52,325 nt of DNA from NCBI RefSeq assembly GCF_900162825.1, contig NZ_FUGE01000208.1:1-52325 (forward strand), written 5' to 3'. The notes beneath the pieces are model-generated. The model was given only the letters and a program-made list of their open reading frames with translations. It was not told the origin of the DNA and did no database searches. Shown here piece by piece: positions 32,974-42,385 of this stretch. The DNA comes from Psychrobacter piechaudii (lineage in GTDB: Bacteria; Pseudomonadota; Gammaproteobacteria; Pseudomonadales; Moraxellaceae). Numbering within the stretch: position 1 is the first letter of the stretch; every line of letters starts with the position of its first letter. Both the position numbers and the translations under genes were made by a program.

Positions 32974-34812
32974 ATGCAAGACAATCAATTGGTGATGAAA
33001 CCAATAAGCGATTTATTAGATAATCAGTTTTTTATACCAGCTTATCAGAGGGGCTACCGCTGGACTAAACGTCAAGTAATCGACCTGCTAAATGACCTAA
33101 AAGAGTTTCAACAAAAAGCTAAAAAGCCCGAGTTCTATTGCCTACAACCAATAGTCGTCAAAAAAAATGATGATAAATGGGAGGTTGTAGATGGTCAACA
33201 ACGTTTAACCACAATTTATATTATTTTACATTATCTAGGAGAATTATTTCCTAAGATAATTAAGTCATGCTATCAGTTAAGCTATGAGACAAGAGCAGAT
33301 TCTGAAGCTTTTTTAAAAAACTTAGATGATAATCTTGCAGAAGATAATATTGATTATTTCCATATTAGTAATGCAAAAACAACTATTGAACAATGGTTTG
33401 ACAATGAAGATCCTATGCTACCCTTCAAACTCACTCAAACATTGTTGAATAGTGATGATACAGAAGATCCTAAAGTCAAGTTTATCTGGTATGAGCTGGG
33501 CGAACATGAAAATGCTACCGATGTGTTTACTCGTTTAAACATGGGTAAAATCCCATTGGTTAATGCAGAACTTGTCAAAGCATTATTCCTAAAATCCAGT
33601 AACTTCGAACACAACGTTAATGAGAGTAATGAGAACAAAAGCATCATTGCTGATTTAGAACAAGTAAGGATATCGCAAGAATGGGATTCAATCGAAAAGA
33701 GTCTACAAAATGACGCTTTTTGGTATTTCTTAAGCAAAGATGATAAGAAAGACAATCGTATAGAGTTTGTCTTAGATCTTAGAGCCACACAGCTTGGTTC
33801 CGATCATAATATTATCGCTAGTGACAAGCTTAGAACCTTTTTACAATTCAGTTCATGGCTTGAAAATCACAATGTTAATGTCAGTGATGAATGGCTTGAA
33901 ATTAAAAAAGTATTTATGGTTCTCGAAGAGTGGTTTAACGATCGCTCACTTTATCATTTGATTGGCTATTTGATCCATCAAGGCCACGATATCAAAGATA
34001 TATTCAAAACTAGAGATGACAGTGTCAGTAAAAGTGATTTTAAAACCAAACTCCTTGATAAAATAATCCAACTAGTGTTTTTTGACTCTAAAAATCCCAC
34101 TCAACCTTTTGAAGAACTTGAAAATAGTATCGAGACACTCCTATCCTCTCTCAGTTATGAGACTATTAAACAGCATAATCAGATACGTGGCGTCCTATTG
34201 CTTTTTAATATAGTTAGTTTACTGAACAATCCTAAATCAAATGCGAGATTTCAGTTTGAGCGCTACAAATTAGATAAATGGGATATTGAGCATATTAGGT
34301 CAGTTGCTTCTGATATGCCAAAAACTCAAGATACGCAAAAAAAATGGCTTGAACAAGTTGCTGCTTATATTTCAGACGGCGATGTTATTGAACAAGAAAA
34401 GCACTTATCAGATGAACAGCTTACCGAAGCACAGCTCATCAAAGAACAAGCGACTAGCCTGAATAGAACTTCGTTCAAGTACTCTCAGTTTGAAGAGTTA
34501 TATCAGCGTGTCACCCAGTTTTATAACCCTAATAGTAATGATGAAGTAGATAACTCTATAGGTAATTTAACTTTGCTTGATAGCGGTACCAATCGTAGCT
34601 ATAAGAATGCTATTTTCCCTATTAAAAGAAAAAGCATTATTCAGCTCGATAAACAAGCCACCTATGTCCCTTTATGCACTAAGAATGTGTTCTTAAAGTA
34701 TTACAGCAAAAACGTAGATAAAATGCTGTTTTGGGAAAGCAAAGATAGTTCAGACTATCAACAGGCAATGATAGACACATTTATTGATTTTTTCTGTATC
34801 AAGGGAGCTTAA
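32974..34812 (+). CDS. DUF262/DUF1524 protein, GmrSD-like nuclease (DUF262-A)
   Basis: A 612-residue GmrSD-type protein. The N-terminal DUF262 (ParB-like NTPase) domain shows FFIPAYQRGYRWTKRQVIDL and the signature VDGQQRLTT at about 72-80; VFTRLNMGKIPLVNAELVKA is the second DUF262 motif. The C-terminal DUF1524 HNH-type nuclease has KWDIEHI (about 434) and SIGNLTLLDSGTNRSYKNAI with the histidine and asparagines expected (about 528-548). Type IV enzymes of this family cut phage DNA with modified bases. RBS AAGGA lies 7 bases before the ATG. It is flanked upstream by the hsdS remnant and followed 2 bp later by DUF262-B. Confidence 0.88.
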   Translation: MQDNQLVMKPISDLLDNQFFIPAYQRGYRWTKRQVIDLLNDLKEFQQKAKKPEFYCLQPIVVKKNDDKWEVVDGQQRLTTIYIILHYLGELFPKIIKSCYQLSYETRADSEAFLKNLDDNLAEDNIDYFHISNAKTTIEQWFDNEDPMLPFKLTQTLLNSDDTEDPKVKFIWYELGEHENATDVFTRLNMGKIPLVNAELVKALFLKSSNFEHNVNESNENKSIIADLEQVRISQEWDSIEKSLQNDAFWYFLSKDDKKDNRIEFVLDLRATQLGSDHNIIASDKLRTFLQFSSWLENHNVNVSDEWLEIKKVFMVLEEWFNDRSLYHLIGYLIHQGHDIKDIFKTRDDSVSKSDFKTKLLDKIIQLVFFDSKNPTQPFEELENSIETLLSSLSYETIKQHNQIRGVLLLFNIVSLLNNPKSNARFQFERYKLDKWDIEHIRSVASDMPKTQDTQKKWLEQVAAYISDGDVIEQEKHLSDEQLTEAQLIKEQATSLNRTSFKYSQFEELYQRVTQFYNPNSNDEVDNSIGNLTLLDSGTNRSYKNAIFPIKRKSIIQLDKQATYVPLCTKNVFLKYYSKNVDKMLFWESKDSSDYQQAMIDTFIDFFCIKGA

Positions 34813-34814
34813 TT

Positions 34815-37367
34815 ATGGATAAGGGTAAAAAAATAACTTTTAGTGAATTATTTCAAAGAGTCGAGCGTGTCGAAATCCCAATTATCCAACGTGACTACGC
34901 TCAAGGCAGAGAAGATCAACATGAAGTTAGAAACATGTTTTTAGACGCCCTCTTTACTGCACTCACAACAAATCGTGCCATATCGGATCAATCTTTAGAC
35001 TTAGATTTCATCTATGGAAGTGTAGAGTCTGATAAGTCCTTTTCAGTACTTGATGGGCAACAAAGATTAACGACTTTGTTTTTACTGCATTGGTTTTTGG
35101 CAGTAAAAGAAAGCTATACGTCTGAGTTCAGGAAGCAATTTACACTTAACAACAAGTCTAGATTTAGTTATAAAACCCGCCCAAGCTCAACAGAGTTTTT
35201 TGATGCTTTGACCTCGGATACAGATTTTGAAGAAAAATTCAATCAATCCAAAAGTTCAAATAATTCAAATAATTCAAAGATAAGTGCGCTCATCAGCGAT
35301 TGTAAATGGTTCTTTTCTTCCTGGAAACTAGATCCTACCGTTCAAGCTTGCTTAAATATGCTAGATGCCATTCAAGATAAGTTCTCAAGCTATGATGATG
35401 GGCTATATCAAAGACTCACTGAGACAAAAACGCCTTATATAACCTTTCAGTTTCTACAGTTAGAATCATTCGGTTTAACTGATGATCTATACATTAAAAT
35501 GAATGCTCGAGGTAAGCCTCTTACTGCGTTCGAGCATTTTAAAGCCAAGCTTGAGCAAATTATAAAGTCCTATAAAACCGATTGGCCTATCTATCAATTA
35601 GATATTAAAGGCTTTAATAACACACCGGTAGATGGTTATAGCTACTTCGTTCATAAGATTGATACTGATTGGGCAGACCTATTTTGGCCATATCGAAACT
35701 TAGCTTCAGAAGATAATACTTATGATGATGAGCTAATGAATTTCATTCGTTTGATCATCTTGTATCAATATTTGTTAGATAATAAAGAGGTTAGCAAAGA
35801 TAACTTATCATTATTGATGGGGAGTGGCTCTAAGCTTCTTCCTAGCACAATTTCTCAATATGAAAGCCTGAATTGCTTAAATCAAAACCTCATTATACGT
35901 CTGATTAATCTATTTGATTTACTGCATAACTCTGATGCTGGTCAAGGTATTAGAATATATTGGGGTGAGAATAAATACTTTAACGAATCAGATATTTTCA
36001 AAAAGATTTTAATTAATGACACCAGCTATATTGATAAGCTCAGGTTCTTCGCTTTTTATTCTTATTTATCCAAACACTCATCTGATTTGGATAGCGACAA
36101 GCTATTTCACTGGTCGCGCGTAATATATAATCTGACTGAGAATACAATCGTAGATAGTACAGATGACTTCCATCGTGCATTAACTTCCATTGAGTCCCTC
36201 ATTCATACCAACGACTCAATCTTAGATATTCTTATTTCTCCTATTAATATTACTGGCTTTTTAGGAGATCAAATCCTTGAAGAAAAGATTAAAGCCCACC
36301 TTATATTGAAATCAGATGACTGGAAAAACACAATCCTACATGCTGAAAACCATCCCTTCTTTAAGGGTCAAATAGGTTGTCTACTCAACTTCTCTGATAT
36401 TCTTGAGTATTATCGCAATAATAATGATTGCAATTGGGACACCTCTCAAGATAATGACTTAATGGATAACTTTAAAAAATACGATCGATCTCTAGGTTCT
36501 GTCTTTAACCAAATATCTACTAGCTCTGCAGCCATAGACTATTTATGGGAGAGAGCAACCCTGACTAAAGGTATCTATTTTACTAAAAAGACATGGTATG
36601 ACCGTTACAACTTACTCAGTACGCGACTATTCAAAAACAATATCAATCGTGATCATAGCTGGAAAAGATTGTTACGGATTGGCTCTGAAACAATGGAGAC
36701 AAGACAATCTCACGTAAAAGCTGTTCTAGATGATGCCAATTTTGATGCTGATAATATTAGAGCATCACTACAGAATATTTGTGATGTGGCTTTGGCTAAT
36801 AATGAATTTGATAAATGGCGTGAATATCTCATACGATATCCTCAGATTTTTGAATACTGCGAGCAAGGGTTTATTGAAATTCATAAGATTGAAGCTAATA
36901 AGATAGAAGTCTTATTATTATCACAGTCTCAGCGTAATCATTATCATAGCGAGCTTTACACATTCGTATTAAAGATTCAGCTAAAAGATAAGCTTAAAGA
37001 ACTTCTACCCTTCTCTGATTTAAAATATCAAGAAGTTAAGTCCACTCATGAGCAAGCCTCTCTCAAGATAACAGGTTGGCATTATGCAGGTAATGATTAC
37101 TCGTTTGAAACTATCAAGTCTCCAGGCAACTTCATAGTCCGGTTTAAGAATGACTCCTCAAACGATTACCCTCAAAAAGTTGCGGATGTGCTTGAGAGCA
37201 ATGGGTTTCAGCTTCAACACGCACCTACCCAGGACAAAGATACCAGAGACGAATATACAGACGATGAAACAACGCACTACGAGAATAAGTCATTAACATC
37301 GGTAGATGACGTGATTAGTCAACTCACTCGAACTTGTCATTCATTAAGGGATCTATCACATGAGTAA
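34815..37367 (+). CDS. DUF262 protein without recognisable HNH domain (DUF262-B)
   Basis: An 850-residue protein. The DUF262 domain shows VEIPIIQRDYAQGRED, FIYGSVESDKSFSVLDGQQR followed by LTTLFLLHW, and LYIKMNARGKPLTAFEHFKA. I see no DUF1524 histidine/asparagine motif in the remaining part; residues 700-790 look like a mixed alpha/beta C-terminal domain (ITGWHYAGNDYSFETIKSPG). RBS AAGGGAG overlaps the end of DUF262-A, so the two are tightly coupled and may act together, with A supplying the nuclease. Its stop overlaps the ATG of an hsdR remnant (ATGAGTAA, 37360-37367), showing it was once coupled to hsdR. Confidence 0.85.
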   Translation: MDKGKKITFSELFQRVERVEIPIIQRDYAQGREDQHEVRNMFLDALFTALTTNRAISDQSLDLDFIYGSVESDKSFSVLDGQQRLTTLFLLHWFLAVKESYTSEFRKQFTLNNKSRFSYKTRPSSTEFFDALTSDTDFEEKFNQSKSSNNSNNSKISALISDCKWFFSSWKLDPTVQACLNMLDAIQDKFSSYDDGLYQRLTETKTPYITFQFLQLESFGLTDDLYIKMNARGKPLTAFEHFKAKLEQIIKSYKTDWPIYQLDIKGFNNTPVDGYSYFVHKIDTDWADLFWPYRNLASEDNTYDDELMNFIRLIILYQYLLDNKEVSKDNLSLLMGSGSKLLPSTISQYESLNCLNQNLIIRLINLFDLLHNSDAGQGIRIYWGENKYFNESDIFKKILINDTSYIDKLRFFAFYSYLSKHSSDLDSDKLFHWSRVIYNLTENTIVDSTDDFHRALTSIESLIHTNDSILDILISPINITGFLGDQILEEKIKAHLILKSDDWKNTILHAENHPFFKGQIGCLLNFSDILEYYRNNNDCNWDTSQDNDLMDNFKKYDRSLGSVFNQISTSSAAIDYLWERATLTKGIYFTKKTWYDRYNLLSTRLFKNNINRDHSWKRLLRIGSETMETRQSHVKAVLDDANFDADNIRASLQNICDVALANNEFDKWREYLIRYPQIFEYCEQGFIEIHKIEANKIEVLLLSQSQRNHYHSELYTFVLKIQLKDKLKELLPFSDLKYQEVKSTHEQASLKITGWHYAGNDYSFETIKSPGNFIVRFKNDSSNDYPQKVADVLESNGFQLQHAPTQDKDTRDEYTDDETTHYENKSLTSVDDVISQLTRTCHSLRDLSHE

Positions 37368-37487
37368 CAGCATCTGCATCGAACGACTCACGCAAAAATC
37401 GTGTCGTACGTTTGTTCCGACACACTAGGTTATCGGTATTTAGGTGACTTTAAAGATAGCGTCAATAACAACAGCATCAAAGCATGA
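37360..37487 (+). pseudogene. hsdR: N-terminal remnant of hsdR (type I restriction subunit), frameshifted
   Basis: The ATG overlaps the stop of DUF262-B. The frame reads MSNSICIERLTQKSCRTFV and then, after what looks like a one-base deletion near 37413, the third frame reads SDTLGYRYLGDFKDSVNNNS followed by I. HsdR proteins of one large group begin with E-R-L-T-Q-K-R-V...F-x-D-x-L-G-Y-x-Y-L-G-D-W-x-D-R-x-x-N-x-N-I-E, which matches. Similarity ends near 37475, where the sequence passes into the DUF262/HNH gene in another frame. The motor and nuclease parts of HsdR are gone. Confidence 0.78.
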
Positions 37488-38973
37488 AATCATTAAAGCG
37501 CGTCTGTTGGTAGTAATTAAAAACGCAGCATCATCTGAGCTTAGCTTAGCGGAGTCAGATACAGCAAAGGCCCTTATTCACAATGTGTGGGAGGCCTGCT
37601 CCAATATGAACCAATACGTGCAGTATGGTTTCAATACTACACTACGTAAAAAAATATTCTCAGAAGATCTTACTTGCTTAGTGCCTCAAAACTTTGATGA
37701 TCTACTATCAGTCTATGAACATCACAACCGCTATAAAAGTGAGGAGCATAGCAATGATAACAAGCCAGCCCCTACTCTGCATAACATACTATTTGATAGC
37801 TATTACGATAATCCAATCAACCCTTATGAAACAGCAGACAGTAGGTCAGCAGACGAAAATAGCGATGGGGAAGCCTACTACAGCTTAATCAACTTCTCTA
37901 ACTTCTTGCTTCATGTGTTAAGAATTATGATTAATGAGCAGTCCTCAAGCCGGCAAGATATTGCGCTTGATGATAAGCAACTGCTGGTTCAGTTTGAAGA
38001 CCACATCCTAACTGAGACCAATTTCGATAATGGCAAGCACTTCTCTGTATTATCCCAAGTCAAAGCTTTTATATACTGTTTGCTAAAAATGAAGTTTGTT
38101 TTTGATCACTTCATCATTAAGCGAAATGCTCAAGACAGCAAAGAGCATTGGACTATTAAAAAGCTGACCATGAGCAAAAGCAGTCATTCAGCCTACTACA
38201 AAAACAGCTTTGAGCAAGACAACGATAGCTTAGTCATGCTGCAAAGTGCTTTTCACGTTTCCACTCCAACTATGAACTACAAACACTGGCTCAATGCTGC
38301 TTTATCTTATTTATATACGCACTACAACAACAGTGACTATGAGACAGGGCTAGATAGTCTGTCTTATCTAAAGCATTTAGAAGCTATTGCTCGTGCCTTC
38401 ATGCTAAGACGATATTTGACAGATAATCCTGATGAATACCACCAAATTATCTATCAGACATCAAATCTAAACTCTCTATCTCTAAAACAAGATAAGCACA
38501 ATGTGTACTCAAACGACATGCGCTCACAGATAGAGCATTACCTACGATATGGAAATATTCGTAATATCTTTGTGTTTAACTACTTAGATTATTTGCTATG
38601 GATACGAAACAATAAGCCCAGTTTTACCTTTACGTCTCGTAGTTCAATAGAGCATTTTTACCCTCAAAACAAAAGAGATAAAGACATCTTAATTAATGAA
38701 AAAGACTCACCTGACACATTGCTTCACTCATTTGGCAACTTATGTTTAATCAGTCATAGTCTTAATTCTCGTGTAACTAACGATATGCCTACTGTGAAAG
38801 TAAAATATTTCTTAGATGCCAAACAGATAGACAGCCTGAAGCTCTTTAAAATGATTGATTATATACATGACACAGGTATCAAGTGGGATAAGGACACAAT
38901 CAGACAGCATGGAAACGAGATGGTTGATCTTTTAGTTAATAATTTACAGATAGCTGAACAGGTTTCTTCATAG
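37444..38973 (+). CDS. DUF262-type protein lacking its DUF262 domain, with C-terminal DUF1524/HNH nuclease
   Basis: A 509-residue frame starting with GTG at 37444. It has no DGQQR-type DUF262 motif. Residues 15-100 (ARLLVVIKNAASSELSLAES; VWEACSNMNQYVQYGFNTTL) look like the middle region of DUF262 proteins, and the C-terminus has SRSSIEHFYPQNKRD (about 399) and SFGNLCLISHSLNSRVTN (about 429), the HNH motif of DUF1524. The GTG start lies inside the hsdR remnant, with no clear RBS. The simplest reading is a 5'-truncated gene joined to hsdR debris by deletion; whether it is expressed is uncertain. It is also possible that it now supplies the nuclease to DUF262-B. Confidence 0.65.
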   Translation: MTLKIASITTASKHEIIKARLLVVIKNAASSELSLAESDTAKALIHNVWEACSNMNQYVQYGFNTTLRKKIFSEDLTCLVPQNFDDLLSVYEHHNRYKSEEHSNDNKPAPTLHNILFDSYYDNPINPYETADSRSADENSDGEAYYSLINFSNFLLHVLRIMINEQSSSRQDIALDDKQLLVQFEDHILTETNFDNGKHFSVLSQVKAFIYCLLKMKFVFDHFIIKRNAQDSKEHWTIKKLTMSKSSHSAYYKNSFEQDNDSLVMLQSAFHVSTPTMNYKHWLNAALSYLYTHYNNSDYETGLDSLSYLKHLEAIARAFMLRRYLTDNPDEYHQIIYQTSNLNSLSLKQDKHNVYSNDMRSQIEHYLRYGNIRNIFVFNYLDYLLWIRNNKPSFTFTSRSSIEHFYPQNKRDKDILINEKDSPDTLLHSFGNLCLISHSLNSRVTNDMPTVKVKYFLDAKQIDSLKLFKMIDYIHDTGIKWDKDTIRQHGNEMVDLLVNNLQIAEQVSS

Positions 38974-39039
38974 TTTCTAACTTTGAAAACTTCTAATATA
39001 AGTTATTTTTAAGCTGCACTTTTACTTCATTACTTCAAT

Positions 39040-39081
39040 CTCAGATACGTATTTTTATAAATAGCTATCTGAGGTTTTTTT
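39040..39081 (+). terminator. Terminator of the DUF262 gene cluster
   Basis: CTCAGATA (39040-39047) and TATCTGAG (39066-39073) with an 18-base loop, followed by a run of eight T. About 65 bp after the HNH gene stop; the block just before it (CTAATATAAGTTAT) is also found after the collapsed copy at about 18108. Confidence 0.8.
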
Positions 39082-39276
39082 GTATTTGTTGATTTCATAC
39101 TCACAATCAAAGCATTTCCCTACCTCAAAAGAAAACAGCCATTACCTAACTCACAGCTATCTCTTAAGCTCACTATATATTACAATCGTCAGATAACACG
39201 GATTGCCACCAACACTTAGCCTAATCTCTCTTGCCTAGAGCTTGATGAGTGCTTGGTAATTTAAAGGAATGACAAG

Positions 39277-40209
39277 TTGACTCAATACACCGCAAAATCA
39301 GCATACCCCATACTCAATAACACTTGGATTGGCATAGCCCAGGTCATTCTGGCCGCCATCTGCTGGGGTACATTAGGTATCTTCTCGACCTATCTAAATC
39401 GATTCGGCTTTACAGGTTGGCAACTGACCATACTGCGAGTGGTCACCTCTGGAGTGGTGTTGCTAGCACTGCTGCCTTTTTTATGGCGATATCTTAAAGC
39501 TTTAACCCTCAGACAGTGGGCAGCATTGGCCATACAGTCTTTAATCGGCGTGCTGGGCATGTCGGTTTTTTACTTCATGGCCGTTGTCAGCTTAGGCGCT
39601 GGTCCAGCGGTAGCACTACTCTACACCGCTCCCGTATTCAGCTTAGGGTTCTCAGCGTTGCTGTTAAATGAGCACATTACCAAACAAGCGGGAATGCTGG
39701 CCTTACTAGCTGTGATCGGCGTTGGCCTAACTATGCTTGGTGAGGAAGCCAAGCTTAACTGGGGGATATTGGCCGGCTTAATGTCAGGGGTGTGTTATTC
39801 GCTATACGGTGTCTTGGGGAAACGAGCCATGGGCGATACCCACCCTGCTCCCTTAGTGTTCTTTACCTCAGTATCCTTTAGTGCAGCGGTACTGATGTTT
39901 ATGCCAACCACTTATGAGACTTATCATCAATTAGCCGCTCTACCCTTGCCTACGTGGGGCTATGTCGTCGGACTATCGATGATTGGAACCATAATTCCAT
40001 TTGCTCTTTATATGAAAGCTTTAGAGAAGCTTCCTGCCACCCGTGCCTCAGTTTTTACCACCTTTGAGCCTTTAACAGCCATCTTACTGGCGGCTGTTTT
40101 ATTAAATCAATCTTTGGCTCCCATTCAGTATCTGGGCATATCTTTTATTTTGATTGCTTCTATTTTAAATAGCTTACTTAAGTCTCATGCCAATGAAGCT
40201 TCTACTTAA
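39277..40209 (+). CDS. EamA-family (drug/metabolite) transporter
   Basis: A 310-residue inner-membrane protein with about ten hydrophobic helices in two EamA repeats (WIGIAQVILAAICWGTLGIF near the start; GILAGLMSGVCYSLYGVLGK for the second repeat; LEKLPATRASVFTTFEPLTA, the conserved end motif). Family members export amino acids or other metabolites; substrate unknown. The start is TTG at 39277, with AAAGGA 8 bases upstream; no in-frame ATG is near. It lies just outside the island and is probably core genome. Confidence 0.85.
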   Translation: MTQYTAKSAYPILNNTWIGIAQVILAAICWGTLGIFSTYLNRFGFTGWQLTILRVVTSGVVLLALLPFLWRYLKALTLRQWAALAIQSLIGVLGMSVFYFMAVVSLGAGPAVALLYTAPVFSLGFSALLLNEHITKQAGMLALLAVIGVGLTMLGEEAKLNWGILAGLMSGVCYSLYGVLGKRAMGDTHPAPLVFFTSVSFSAAVLMFMPTTYETYHQLAALPLPTWGYVVGLSMIGTIIPFALYMKALEKLPATRASVFTTFEPLTAILLAAVLLNQSLAPIQYLGISFILIASILNSLLKSHANEAST

Positions 40210-40581
40210 CTTGTACGATTATATTGTTACCGATATGTAACCAGAATTTGACATACATTAAGGGTTTGTTAGGATAATCGGCCTATTTTTTTGCCAAATA
40301 GAGTCGATTAGTCGTCTCTATAACTACTATCTTTTTTTTATACATCTCCATTTATTGGTGTGGTGACAGGGATTATGACGCTTGTTGCCTATCAATAAAT
40401 ACGTCTAACTCTATTTTTAGACTTCTTTATTCAGTTCAATATTAGCGGTCATGGTAGTAACCTGTGCTAAGGAACCATAAAGCCTCTTCTATGACTTAAA
40501 GCTACTCTAATATTGATAAAGGTAGTAAATATCAGCAAGACTTTTTGCTCGAATTTTATCAACTTTACATAGGACAATATT
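40210..40581. other. Intergenic region before the BCCT gene
   Basis: 370 bp, AT-rich, no ORF of note. A TTGACA at about 40248 is followed by GATAAT at an unusually long spacing, so I do not call a promoter. An osmotically controlled promoter for the betaine transporter is expected here. Confidence 0.4.
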
Positions 40582-42219
40582 ATGAGTATTAATCCTGACA
40601 AAATCCCAAAATCATTAATTGACCGTTTCCGTAAACGGCTCTATACCAATGACCATGAGGTGGGTGAAAATAATGTGCAGGTCATGGGTATGGACATACA
40701 TAACCCAGTTTTTGGTGTTACTGCCCTACTGGTTTTGACCTTCGTGGTCTTTACCTTAGCCATGCCAGAGCTTGCTAACACTTGGCTAAATGGTGCTAAG
40801 GGCTGGGTGGTTAACACCTTTGACTGGTTTATGGTCAGTGCTAGCAACCTGTTTGTTTTATTCTGTCTACTCCTTATCCTCTCTCCTTACGGCAGTATCC
40901 GTATTGGGGGTATTAAAGCAACCCCTGACTTTAGCCGAATGTCTTGGCTATCGATGCTATTTGCAGCCGGTATGGGGATCGGCCTTATGTTTTGGTCGGT
41001 CGCCGAACCTTTGGGTTATGCCACTGGGTGGGCAGGCACGCCTCTAGGTATTGAGCCTGGCACGCCTGAAGCTTATAAAGCGGCCATGGGTGCTACTATG
41101 TATCACTGGGGTCTTCACCCTTGGGCCATCTATGCCACCGTGGGTCTGTCTTTGGCATTGTTTGCCTTCAACTTCCGCTTTCCTTTGACCTTACGCTCTG
41201 TGTTTTACCCTATATTTAAAGAAAAAACTTGGGGTCTGCCAGGTCACATCATTGATATCCTAGCAGTACTAGCGACTATTTTTGGTTTGGCAACTTCGTT
41301 AGGTCTGGGAGCTCAGCAAGCGGCTGGTGGTCTCAAATACTTATTCGGTATTGATCTGGGCGTGAACGTCGTTGAGATGATCATCATTGCTGTGGTGACT
41401 ATGTTGGCCACTTTATCGGTCTATCGTGGTCTAGATGGCGGGGTTAAGATTCTGTCTAACTTCAACATGCTGGTCGCCTTATTATTATTGTTATTCATCT
41501 TTATCGTCTCAAACCCCTTAGAGCTTATTGGACAAATGTTTGGCACTGGTATATCTTATGCCACCCACATTCTACCTTTGTCTAACCCTGTCGGCCGTAC
41601 CGATACTGACTTTTATCATGGCTGGACTTTATTTTACTGGGCCTGGTGGATAAGCTGGTCACCATTTGTAGGGATATTTATCGCTCGTATTTCAAAAGGC
41701 CGTACGGTACGTGAGTTCCTTACCGCAGTTATGGTAGTGCCTACTTTAGTGACCATTATTTGGATGACTGTATTTGGTGAGACGGGTTTAAGTCAGTATA
41801 AAAACCAAGTCGGTGAACTTGCCAATGGCGTGGGCGATGCCTCATTAACTTTATTTGAGATGCTAAACAATCTGCCACTTGCTACGATCACCTCCTTGAT
41901 TGCAATTGTTTTGGTATTGGTGTTTTTTATCACCTCATCAGACTCAGGCTCTCTAGTGATTGATACCATTACTGCCGGTGGTAAGCTTGAAGCACCTGTG
42001 TTACAGCGTATCTTCTGGGCCATTGCTCAAGGTATGATTGCTATTGCCCTACTATATGGCGGTGGTGAAGCAGCTCTGACCTCTTTACAGTCTGGCTCTG
42101 TCAGTACAGGATTGCCGTTCACATTTGTATTGATAGTTATGTGCTTTAGCTTGTTCTTAGGGCTAAGACGTATTTACAAGGCTCGTGAATGGTTATTTGA
42201 TGAGCTTGAAAAGTATTAA
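40582..42219 (+). CDS. BCCT-family betaine/choline/carnitine transporter
   Basis: A 545-residue protein with twelve predicted helices. MLFAAGMGIGLMFWSVAEPL carries the G-M-G-I-G substrate/sodium motif of glycine betaine carriers such as BetP, and WTLFYWAWWISWSPFVGIFI with ARISKGRTVREF is the BCCT signature. Such carriers import compatible solutes by sodium or proton symport, useful under osmotic or cold stress. The C-terminal tail after the last helix is short (about 15 residues), so a BetP-like osmosensing domain is absent. Monocistronic, with its own terminator. Confidence 0.92.
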   Translation: MSINPDKIPKSLIDRFRKRLYTNDHEVGENNVQVMGMDIHNPVFGVTALLVLTFVVFTLAMPELANTWLNGAKGWVVNTFDWFMVSASNLFVLFCLLLILSPYGSIRIGGIKATPDFSRMSWLSMLFAAGMGIGLMFWSVAEPLGYATGWAGTPLGIEPGTPEAYKAAMGATMYHWGLHPWAIYATVGLSLALFAFNFRFPLTLRSVFYPIFKEKTWGLPGHIIDILAVLATIFGLATSLGLGAQQAAGGLKYLFGIDLGVNVVEMIIIAVVTMLATLSVYRGLDGGVKILSNFNMLVALLLLLFIFIVSNPLELIGQMFGTGISYATHILPLSNPVGRTDTDFYHGWTLFYWAWWISWSPFVGIFIARISKGRTVREFLTAVMVVPTLVTIIWMTVFGETGLSQYKNQVGELANGVGDASLTLFEMLNNLPLATITSLIAIVLVLVFFITSSDSGSLVIDTITAGGKLEAPVLQRIFWAIAQGMIAIALLYGGGEAALTSLQSGSVSTGLPFTFVLIVMCFSLFLGLRRIYKAREWLFDELEKY

Positions 42220-42242
42220 TCTATTATAATTAGCGGTAACAG

Positions 42243-42270
42243 GCCAGGTATTCCCGATACCTGGCTTTTT
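42243..42270 (+). terminator. Terminator of the BCCT gene
   Basis: GCCAGGTAT and ATACCTGGC form a 9-bp perfect stem with a 5-base loop, followed by five T, 23 bp after the stop codon. Confidence 0.9.
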
Positions 42271-42385
42271 ACTTCAGACTGCTCTAGTTGTCCCTCTCTT
42301 ATCGCTTACTTTTGACTTATTAATTTTAACTGCTTTGTCTTTATAGGCCGTTATCATTAATGAGTCCTTTTAATTATTAGACCTT

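Noticed and set aside
37868-38973. Toxin-antitoxin pair in the DUF262 region
   Set aside because: The small ORFs there are other-frame shadows; the large frame has DUF1524 motifs and no toxin-like features.
40248-40275. Promoter for the BCCT gene at TTGACA
   Set aside because: The -35-like box is good, but no -10 box is found at 16-18 bp spacing.
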